From: Pseudomonadota bacterium
GTDB lineage: Bacteria > Pseudomonadota > Alphaproteobacteria > Rhizobiales > Hyphomicrobiaceae
Assembly: GCA_023387235.1 (NCBI GenBank)
Contig: JAEWIJ010000220.1
Coordinates: 1 to 11,674 of the forward strand
Direction: 5' to 3'
DNA length: 11,674 nucleotides
The translations under genes and the position numbers were made by a program. Below are positions 6,568-11,674 of the stretch, one piece after another. The first letter of the stretch is position 1, and every line of letters starts with the position of its first letter. The notes beneath the pieces are model-generated. The model did not search any database. It saw nothing but the letters and a program-made list of their open reading frames with translations, and had not been told where the DNA came from.

Positions 6568-8409
6568 ATGTCCCCGACACCCAGCCGCCACCTCGTCAAT
6601 CCCCTCCTCGGTGTCTACTTCGGCATCTTCGCGAGCCTGCTCGTCGGCATCGTGCTGATGGCGCTCATGCTCGAGCAGCTCGGCCTCGAGGACCAGATGC
6701 TGCGCGCGCTCATCGCGGGTGGGCTTGCGCTTCTCGTCGCCGGCCTCGCCATCGCGACCCGGACGAACGCCATGTCCGAGCTGCTCTTTGCCGGCCGGCG
6801 CGTGCCCGCCGTCTTCACGGGCCTCACGCTCATCGTGACGCTGCTCGGCGGCACGACGCTCGCGGCACTGCCGGGCCTCTTCTATCTGATCGGCTTCGAC
6901 GCGCTCTTCCTGACGGCCGGCATGACGACCGGGCTCGTCGTGTTCGCGATCCTCGTCGCGCCCTATATCCGCAAGTTCGGCGCCTACTCGGTGCCGGCTT
7001 ATCTGGGGCTACGCTTCGCGAGCCCGGTGCTGCGCGTGGTCGCGGCGGCCATTGCGAGCGTGCCGCTGCTGATTCTGATCGTCGCCGAGCTGAAGGTCGC
7101 CTTCATGGCGGGGGGCTGGCTCACGGAGCTCTCGCCGGTCGCGCTGACCGTCGCGGTGTCGCTTCTGCTGATCCTCGTGCTGGCGTGCGGCGGACTGCGC
7201 TCGCTGAGTTGGACGAGCGCCGCGCAGGGCATTGTGATGCTGCTCGCGCTGCTGATCCCGGTCATGATCATCGCCATCCTCATGTCGCATCTGCCGGTGC
7301 CGCAGCTGAGCCACGGACGGATCACCAGGGCGCTCCTGCGCGCCGAGGTCGTCCAGAACATTCCCAATGTCTTTGCGGATACCTTCACCCTGGATTTGCC
7401 GGGGCAGGGGTTCGAGGCCGCCTCCCGGCGCTTTGCGACACCTTTCGCGAATATCGGCCAGGGGGCTTTCATACTGTCGATGCTCGCGGTCATGGCGGGC
7501 GTCGCCGGCCAGCCGGCGCTCATCTCGCGCATAGCCGCGACGCCCGGCGTGTACGCGACGCGCAAGTCCGTGGCCTGGGCGATCTGCATCGCGGGGCTCA
7601 TCTTCCTGACGATGTCGGCCGTCGGCGTCTTCCTGCGCGAGATCGTGATGAACGACATCGCGGGACATCCGGCCGGCCAGCTTCCCGACTGGATTCCCGA
7701 TGTCGTCGCCCGGGAGTGGGCAAGCATCGACACGGGGACGGCGCGGCAGACGCTCGCGAGCTTTGCCATCCGGCGCGATGCGGCTCTCGTCGTGCTGGCG
7801 GTCGCCAACGAAGTACCGGCGGCCTTGGTCTACACCATCATTCTGGGCCTGCTGGCAACGGCGCTCGCGGCCGCCGCGACAGGGCTTGCGACCCTCGGGA
7901 CGATCCTCGCGGAGGACATCATCAACGGCCCGCGCAGCGAGCTTGTCGCCGATGCTCCCCGCCGCACGATGCTGCGCGCCGCCTTCGTCGTCCTCACGAC
8001 ATTCGGCTGCTGGCTGGCCGTCGTGGTGCCGGGCGATCCGCTGGAGCTGCTCATGTGGTCGCTGGCTCTCAGCGGCTCGACGCTCTTTCCCGTGCTGCTG
8101 ATGTCGATCTGGTGGAAGCGGTGCAATGTCTGGGGCGCGATCTGCGGCCTGCTGGCCGGCTTCGTCGCAGCCGTCATCGGTATCCTGAGCGGCGATCTTG
8201 CGCATTTCGGCCTCTCGGGCCCCATGGCGGCGGCGGTGGCGGCCCCCATATCTCTGGTGGCCGTGGGTGTCGGCAGCCTCCTGACGCCGGCACCCGACCG
8301 GCATGCGCTGGAGATGGTGCGGGATTTGCGCGTTCCCGGCGGCGATACGCTCTATGACCGCGAGGTCCGCCAGATGCTGGCCGAGCGGCGCCGGCTCACC
8401 GGCGGTTAG
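6568..8409 (+). CDS. Sodium:solute symporter large subunit (SSS, VC_2705-type)
   Basis: A 613-residue multi-pass inner-membrane permease of the SSS family, expected to couple sodium uptake to import of a small organic solute. About 13 hydrophobic segments run from residue 12 to about 570. Family segments include SELLFAGRRVPAVFTGL (about 70-87), KFGAYSVPAYLGLRF, and a hydrophilic loop after LSHGRITRALL. The C-terminal cytoplasmic tail VRDLRVPGGDTLYDREVR is typical of the VC_2705 subgroup, which is paired with a DUF4212 small subunit, as here. ATG 6568 has GGA seven bases upstream. The substrate cannot be read from the sequence; acetate or another short carboxylate is the best guess because a CrbS/CrbR-like pair sits alongside. 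ActP is a related but distinct subgroup. Confidence 0.9.
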   Translation: MSPTPSRHLVNPLLGVYFGIFASLLVGIVLMALMLEQLGLEDQMLRALIAGGLALLVAGLAIATRTNAMSELLFAGRRVPAVFTGLTLIVTLLGGTTLAALPGLFYLIGFDALFLTAGMTTGLVVFAILVAPYIRKFGAYSVPAYLGLRFASPVLRVVAAAIASVPLLILIVAELKVAFMAGGWLTELSPVALTVAVSLLLILVLACGGLRSLSWTSAAQGIVMLLALLIPVMIIAILMSHLPVPQLSHGRITRALLRAEVVQNIPNVFADTFTLDLPGQGFEAASRRFATPFANIGQGAFILSMLAVMAGVAGQPALISRIAATPGVYATRKSVAWAICIAGLIFLTMSAVGVFLREIVMNDIAGHPAGQLPDWIPDVVAREWASIDTGTARQTLASFAIRRDAALVVLAVANEVPAALVYTIILGLLATALAAAATGLATLGTILAEDIINGPRSELVADAPRRTMLRAAFVVLTTFGCWLAVVVPGDPLELLMWSLALSGSTLFPVLLMSIWWKRCNVWGAICGLLAGFVAAVIGILSGDLAHFGLSGPMAAAVAAPISLVAVGVGSLLTPAPDRHALEMVRDLRVPGGDTLYDREVRQMLAERRRLTGG

Positions 8410-8444
8410 CTTTGCGATAGGCCGATCTGCAATGATACGTTCGG

Positions 8445-8463
8445 CGTGCGCCGTACGCGCACG
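8445..8463 (+). other. Perfect 7-bp hairpin just before the prolyl iminopeptidase gene
   Basis: CGTGCGC (8445-8451) pairs perfectly with GCGCACG (8457-8463) around a CGTAC loop. It ends a few bases before the ribosome site (GGGGAG) of the next gene. No T-tract follows. It may reduce read-through from the symporter gene, act as an operator, or be a structured 5' leader; the sequence does not discriminate. Confidence 0.35.
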
Positions 8464-8477
8464 ACCGGGGAGCACGG

Positions 8478-9443
8478 ATGTCTGCACGCGAGCAATTCGG
8501 GTTCTATGCGCCGATCGAGCCGTATCGGGCGGGCCGTCTCCAGGTCGGGGGCGGGCACGAGATCTATTTCGAGGAGTGCGGCAACCGTGACGGCAAGCCG
8601 GTCCTGGTCGTCCACGGCGGCCCCGGCGGCGGCAGCAACCCGACCATGCGGCGCTATCACGATCCGGCCCGCTACCGGATCGTACTTTTCGATCAGCGGG
8701 GCTGCGGGCGCTCCACGCCGAATGCGAGCCTCGACGAGAACACGACGCCGCATCTCCTCGACGACATGGAAAAGCTGCGTCGCCATCTTGCGATCGACCG
8801 CTGGCAGCTCATGGGCGGATCGTGGGGCGCGACGCTCGCCATTGCCTATGCCGAGCGACACCCCGAGACCGTGCGCGAGCTGATCCTCAGGGGTGTCTTC
8901 CTGCTCCGCGAGGCGGAGATCCGCTGGTTCTACGAGGACGGCTGCAACTGGCTCTTTCCGGAGGCCTACGAGGCGTTTCTCTCCGTCCTCTCGCCCGAGG
9001 AGCGTCGCGATCCCATTCCGGCCTATCACCGCCGCCTGACGCATCTCGATCCGCGCATTCAGATCGAGGCGGCGCGGGCGTGGTGCATCTGGGAAGCCTC
9101 GACCATGGCGCTCAGGCCTGATCCCATGCGCCTGCGTGCCTTTGCATCCGACGCCTATGCACTCGCCTTCGCGCGCATCGAGTGCCACTACTTCATGAAT
9201 CGCGGCTTTCTCGATGTGGACGGGCAGCTTCTGCGCGATGCGCACCGCCTTGCGGGCATTCCGGGCGCTATCATCCAGGGACGCTATGATGTTGTGACGC
9301 CCGTGCGAAGCGCCGTCGAGCTGCACCAGGCATGGCCGGGCTCGACGCTGCACGTGGTGCCGGATGCGGGCCACGCCATGACGGAGCCCGGCATCGTGCA
9401 CGAGATCGTCGCTGCAACGCGGTCCTTCGGAAGAACTGGGTGA
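8478..9443 (+). CDS. pip: Prolyl iminopeptidase
   Basis: A 321-residue cytoplasmic serine peptidase of the alpha/beta-hydrolase fold (family S33) that removes N-terminal proline from peptides. The oxyanion-region motif is HGGPGGGSNP (46-55), followed by VLFDQRGCGRSTP (69-81). The nucleophile elbow is GGSWGA with S115. The acid D271 (GRYDVVTP) and H299 (DAGHA) complete the triad, with spacing like the Xanthomonas enzyme (S110, D266, H294, from memory). Length is normal and no signal peptide is seen. The ATG at 8478 has GGGGAG five bases upstream. It lies 68 bp after the symporter gene on the same strand, so co-transcription is possible, but the hairpin between them and its housekeeping role argue for independent expression. 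A strong hairpin follows its stop. Confidence 0.95.
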   Translation: MSAREQFGFYAPIEPYRAGRLQVGGGHEIYFEECGNRDGKPVLVVHGGPGGGSNPTMRRYHDPARYRIVLFDQRGCGRSTPNASLDENTTPHLLDDMEKLRRHLAIDRWQLMGGSWGATLAIAYAERHPETVRELILRGVFLLREAEIRWFYEDGCNWLFPEAYEAFLSVLSPEERRDPIPAYHRRLTHLDPRIQIEAARAWCIWEASTMALRPDPMRLRAFASDAYALAFARIECHYFMNRGFLDVDGQLLRDAHRLAGIPGAIIQGRYDVVTPVRSAVELHQAWPGSTLHVVPDAGHAMTEPGIVHEIVAATRSFGRTG

Positions 9444-9450
9444 AATACAT

Positions 9451-9485
9451 ACGGCGCGCTCGCTCGCGCGGCGCGCCGTTCTCTG
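9451..9485. terminator. Hairpin between convergent pip and fliJ-like genes
   Basis: A perfect 9-bp GC-rich stem (ACGGCGCGC, 9451-9459, with GCGCGCCGT, 9471-9479) has an 11-base loop and begins eight bases after the pip stop. A short pyrimidine tract TTCTCT follows on the plus strand. Position and symmetry suggest a terminator for pip. Since fliJ converges from the other side, it may act in both directions, though the T-run is poor. Confidence 0.6.
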
Positions 9486-9517
9486 CTCCAACCGAGCACA
9501 ATCAGCTCGCGTGTATC

Positions 9518-9898
9518 TCAGCCAATGCGCGCATCAGTGGCATCGCGGTCGACGCGACGCGAGCGGTCGCCGCCGCGCTCGTCGGCCGCCGCAGCAACAT
9601 CGAGCTCCGCGAGCGCTTCGTCGCGCACCGCAACAGCCAGCTCGAGCTTCTCGCGAAGATCGGCAACCGACGCGCGAAGATTGTTCCGGCGCTGGGCAGC
9701 CGCGCGCGCGAAGGTCGAATAGGCGAAGTGCGCTTCGTTGCGAACGCCCGTGCGCTCTTCCTCGGTTGAGATCTGGCGGTCGAGGTCGGCAGCCATCTGC
9801 TCGAACTCGTGGATCATCGACTCGAGGTCGGCAACCTTGCGCCGCTTTTCCTCGGCCTCGAAGCGTTTCAGCTTCAACGCACCGTCACGGGACTTCAT
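9518..9898 (-). CDS. fliJ: FliJ-like flagellar export chaperone
   Basis: A 126-residue, highly charged, almost wholly helical protein predicted to form a coiled coil (about 5-108), as in FliJ. FliJ sits in the flagellar type III export ATPase ring with FliI/FliH and helps recycle export chaperones. The N-terminus MKSRDGALKLKRFEAEEKRR and the segment AHFAYSTFARAAAQRRNNLR (57-76) resemble alphaproteobacterial FliJ proteins. The last 20 residues are rich in Arg and Asp and look disordered. The ATG at 9898 is preferred over a GTG at 9907 because AGGGGGTG lies six bases before it. fliI, its usual partner, is not beside it in this window. The nearest upstream neighbour is divergent ctrA, and flagellar genes are classical CtrA targets. 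FliJ sequences diverge strongly, so identity rests on pattern and context. Confidence 0.72.
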   Translation of the reverse strand: MKSRDGALKLKRFEAEEKRRKVADLESMIHEFEQMAADLDRQISTEEERTGVRNEAHFAYSTFARAAAQRRNNLRASVADLREKLELAVAVRDEALAELDVAAAADERGGDRSRRVDRDATDARIG

Positions 9899-10508
9899 GA
9901 CCGTCACCCCCTACTCAAGAGCATCGGCGAACCTCGATAAGGCAACGCGCCGTTGCACACGCTCGATGCGCGGCCGACGTCGCGTCGTGACACGGCCATG
10001 CAAAACTTGTGCTCGGCGACATACTGTAAGCCCTGATAGCAGCACACGGATACCAGCCCCTTAAAGGTTCTGATGCTGACACCTGTGATGCTTCCGGACG
10101 CACGCCGGCACAGGGTCAATATCAGACAAACGCATTAAGTTGCCGTTTCGCAACGCCTGAATCGGATCAGACTCGCGCGTGTCATTTTCGATCACTGAGC
10201 GAGCACTGTACGCTTCAGCAACCTGTGCAAATCATGTACTAACCAATTTAGGGGGTTGCATGCCGACAAACAAGCCACGGCAACGGCTTGGGTGATCTGC
10301 ATGGTCGGCGTGAGGTTCGCGATCTAGCGACATCTCTGAGCTGCCAAGTACGGCTAGGATGGCCTGCCGCACCATGTAATTGCGTGCGCGGATACTTGGT
10401 ATTATTGGGTTTCGCGTCCTGCTGACGGCCGCCCGCTACCTTGGTGACAGGGGGTTGTCATGGCAACGCAGGTCCGCGTCCCAAAAACGGCATTTCTGTA
10501 ATCGACCA

Positions 10509-10523
10509 TTAGGTTTTGTTAAC
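10509..10523 (+). promoter_or_regulatory. Degenerate CtrA-box-like sequence
   Basis: The known CtrA box is TTAA, seven bases, TTAA(C). Here TTAG (10509-10512) is followed by six bases and TTAAC (10519-10523), so one base and the spacing deviate. It lies about 105 bp before the ctrA start, in the most AT-rich part of the region, where autoregulation would be expected. The match is weak and could be chance in AT-rich DNA. Confidence 0.25.
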
Positions 10524-10539
10524 CTCTCGAAAGTAATGT

Positions 10540-10556
10540 GCAAGTTATGAACTTGC
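10540..10556. promoter_or_regulatory. Perfect 17-bp interrupted palindrome upstream of ctrA
   Basis: GCAAGTT (10540-10546) and AACTTGC (10550-10556) are exact inverted repeats separated by ATG. The element is centred about 79 bp before the ctrA start codon. The symmetry and size suit a dimeric transcription factor operator, and an RNA copy would form a 7-bp hairpin with a tight 3-base loop. I do not recognise it as the site of a named regulator. Confidence 0.5.
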
Positions 10557-10593
10557 TGAGTGCAATAGCGTACTCTTCACAATTGGGGCAGCG

Positions 10594-10598
10594 GACTC
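10594..10598. promoter_or_regulatory. GANTC (CcrM-type) methylation site before ctrA
   Basis: GACTC here, and GAGTC at 10631-10635 just inside the coding region, bracket the ctrA start. In Caulobacter, CcrM methylates the adenine of GANTC, and hemimethylation after fork passage affects a ctrA promoter. That this organism has CcrM and uses these sites is inference from the class. GANTC would also occur about once in 300 bp by chance at this base composition. Confidence 0.4.
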
Positions 10599-10626
10599 TG
10601 AATAGGGTCATGGAAGAGAGGTTGGC

Positions 10627-11334
10627 ATGCGAGTCCTTCTCATTGAGGATGACAGCGCCACGGCGCAAAGCATTGAGCTGATGTTGCAGTCGGAAGGCTT
10701 CAACGTTTACACGACCAGTACCGGTGAGGAAGGCGTCGATCTCGGCAAGATCTACGATTACGACATCATATTGCTCGATATCAACTTGCCGGACATGAGC
10801 GGATACGAGGTCCTCAAGACCCTCCGCGTCAGCAAGGTGCAGACGCCGATCCTCATTCTTTCGGGTCTGGCGGGTATCGACGACAAGGTGCGGGGCCTCG
10901 GCTTCGGGGCCGACGACTATATGACCAAGCCGTTCCACAAGAATGAGCTGATCGCCCGCATCCAGGCCATCGTCCGTCGCTCCAAGGGGCACGCCCAGTC
11001 GGTCATCGAGACCGGCGAGCTGCGGGTCAACCTCGACACCAAGACCGTCGAAGTCAACGGCCAGCGCGTGCATCTGACGGGCAAGGAATACCAGATGCTG
11101 GAGCTGCTCTCGCTCCGCAAGGGCACGACGCTCACCAAGGAGATGTTCCTCAACCATCTCTATGGTGGCATGGACGAGCCCGAACTCAAGATCATCGCCG
11201 TCTTCATCTGCAAGCTGCGCAAGAAGCTCAGCGTGGCGCCCGGCGGCAAGAACTACATCGAGACGGTGTGGGGCCGCGGCTACGTGCTGCGCGAGCCCGA
11301 CGAGAGCGAAGTGTTCGCCGAGAGCGTCGCCTAG
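10627..11334 (+). CDS. ctrA: Cell-cycle response regulator CtrA
   Basis: A 235-residue OmpR/PhoB-family regulator, the alphaproteobacterial master regulator of cell-cycle, flagellar and division genes. The receiver domain has acidic residues in MRVLLIEDDSATAQSIELML, phosphoacceptor D51 in LLDINLPDMSGYEVL, and K101 in DDYMTKPFHKNEL. The winged-helix domain (about 125-228) has LTGKEYQMLELLSLRKGT, then LYGGMDEPELKIIAVFICK and VWGRGYVLREP, which are diagnostic of CtrA. It normally receives phosphate through CckA-ChpT and binds TTAA-type boxes. It ends in ...ESVA; a small hydrophobic C-terminus acts as a ClpXP degron in Caulobacter CtrA, and the same here is inference. The start is secured by GGAAGAGAGG just upstream. 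A strong terminator follows 27 bp after the stop. Confidence 0.97.
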   Translation: MRVLLIEDDSATAQSIELMLQSEGFNVYTTSTGEEGVDLGKIYDYDIILLDINLPDMSGYEVLKTLRVSKVQTPILILSGLAGIDDKVRGLGFGADDYMTKPFHKNELIARIQAIVRRSKGHAQSVIETGELRVNLDTKTVEVNGQRVHLTGKEYQMLELLSLRKGTTLTKEMFLNHLYGGMDEPELKIIAVFICKLRKKLSVAPGGKNYIETVWGRGYVLREPDESEVFAESVA

Positions 11335-11361
11335 CGCTTCGCACATCTTCGGTAGGGATCG

Positions 11362-11390
11362 GGCCCGGAGCGTGTTCCTCCGGGCCTTTT
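11362..11390 (+). terminator. Intrinsic terminator of ctrA
   Basis: GGCCCGGAG (11362-11370) and CTCCGGGCC (11378-11386) form a perfect 9-bp stem with a 7-base loop. TTTT follows directly, then CGTTT. It lies 27 bp past the ctrA stop and is the clearest rho-independent terminator in the window. It separates ctrA from the downstream sensor gene. Confidence 0.92.
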
Positions 11391-11475
11391 CGTTTCTGCC
11401 TGCGCCAGTCTTTTTCGCAATGGCGGTGCAGCTGCAGATCGGGCATACGCGGAACTCCTCGTTCCGGTGTTGCCG

Positions 11476-11674
11476 ATGCCACTTACCAGTCAGACCTTAG
11501 TCCGCTCGACGATCGCGCTCCTCGCGGTCGGCCTTATCGCCCTGCTCGGCATTCTGGGGACGGCCATCTGGCTCTCGGAGCGCACCCAGACCTATTTCAA
11601 CCAGGTTATCGAGGCGAGGAATGCGCGCACCGCAACCGTTGACCTGCGCAACTCCCTCCAGGTCGCGGAAACTG
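11476..11674 (+). CDS. Partial CHASE3-type membrane sensor (probable histidine kinase N-terminus)
   Basis: The open frame runs off the right edge, so only the first 66 residues are visible. After MPLTSQTLVRSTI comes one hydrophobic helix (about 12-33: ALLAVGLIALLGILGTAIWL). The extracytoplasmic start then reads SERTQTYFNQVIEARNARTA and VDLRNSLQVAET. The last stretch matches the first helix of a CHASE3 sensory domain, which usually continues '..AETGQRGYLLT'. Proteins starting this way are mostly membrane histidine kinases, sometimes of the HWE type, or diguanylate cyclases or chemoreceptors; the output domain is outside the window. The ribosome site is weak and an in-frame GTG at 11467 is an alternative start. 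It has its own transcription unit after the ctrA terminator. Confidence 0.6.
   Translation, partial: MPLTSQTLVRSTIALLAVGLIALLGILGTAIWLSERTQTYFNQVIEARNARTATVDLRNSLQVAET

Larger units (their letters stand above)
9899..10626. promoter_or_regulatory. Divergent ctrA / fliJ control region
   Basis: 728 bp without a convincing gene, and clearly more AT-rich than the flanks near its right end (23 G/C of 60 at 10501-10560). It should contain the ctrA and fliJ promoters. Visible elements are GANTC sites at 10159 and 10170, and another at 10594 close to the ctrA start. There is a perfect interrupted palindrome at 10540-10556, and a hairpin CAAGCC (10271-10276) / GGCTTG (10285-10290). A nested inverted repeat has TGCAA (10226-10230) / TTGCA (10256-10260) around CTAA (10239-10242) / TTAG (10248-10251). 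A degenerate CtrA-box-like stretch lies at 10509-10523 (TTAG, six bases, TTAAC). Two tiny ATG frames with good ribosome-site-like G-runs start at 10260 and 10460. No confident -35/-10 pair was found. Confidence 0.55.

Noticed and set aside
6534..8357. A 607-codon plus-strand frame overlapping the permease
   Set aside because: Arg/Ala/His-rich out-of-frame translation; the frame starting at 6568 has about 13 membrane helices and the SSS family tail.
7009..8487. A 492-codon minus-strand frame over the symporter gene
   Set aside because: Low-complexity Arg/His/Asp/Gln-rich translation with no family features; it is a shadow of the permease frame.
9904..10119. A 71-codon minus-strand frame upstream of fliJ
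   Set aside because: No ribosome site or family resemblance, and it overlaps the fliJ start in a different frame.
10221..10240. Lux-box-like sequence beginning ACCTGT
   Set aside because: Only the left half resembles a LuxR-type site; the right half (TGTACT) is not its complement.
1..11674. Mobile element, CRISPR array, toxin-antitoxin or defence system
   Set aside because: No transposase, integrase, regular spaced repeats, terminal inverted repeats or defence-type domains were seen; gene content is chromosomal and consistent in composition.

Overview
The window looks like chromosomal DNA from a GC-rich alphaproteobacterium, most likely of the Hyphomicrobiales (Rhizobiales) type. The main reason is a full-length CtrA, the cell-cycle response regulator of that class, lying head-to-head with a FliJ-like flagellar gene of the alphaproteobacterial type and upstream of a CHASE3-type signalling protein. 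I see no insertion sequence, phage gene, CRISPR array, tRNA or rRNA. The genus cannot be fixed from the sequence alone.

Layout, left to right. Bases 1-175 hold a cluster of palindromes and no convincing gene. A YkgJ-type cysteine-cluster protein (176-988, +) converges on mscL (1024-1434, -), the large-conductance mechanosensitive channel. After a 340-bp divergent gap comes a 1166-residue hybrid sensor kinase (1775-5275, +) with an N-terminal sodium:solute symporter (SSS) domain, a STAC-like linker, PAS, HisKA, HATPase and receiver domains. It converges on a LuxR/NarL-type response regulator (5301-5978, -). Divergent from the regulator is a two-gene transport unit: a small DUF4212-type membrane subunit (6226-6486, +) and a large SSS-family permease (6568-8409, +). 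A prolyl iminopeptidase (8478-9443, +) follows and ends at a strong hairpin. A fliJ-like gene (9518-9898, -) is separated by 728 bp of comparatively AT-rich regulatory DNA from ctrA (10627-11334, +). ctrA ends at a textbook terminator, and the start of a CHASE3-type membrane sensor (11476 onward, +) is cut by the window edge.

Two functional units stand out. The first (1775-8409) resembles the CrbS/CrbR systems known in gammaproteobacteria: a transporter-domain kinase, its probable cognate regulator, and a two-subunit sodium:solute symporter that the regulator plausibly controls. Acetate or another small carboxylate is the best substrate guess by family analogy, but acetyl-CoA synthetase is not in the window. 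The second (9518-11674) is the ctrA locus. Its upstream region contains a perfect interrupted palindrome, GANTC sites that a CcrM-type methylase could modify, and a degenerate CtrA-box-like sequence, so it probably serves both ctrA and the divergent flagellar gene.

I did not find a clearly unprecedented system. The most useful leads are the sensor/transporter locus and the structured ctrA-fliJ regulatory region.
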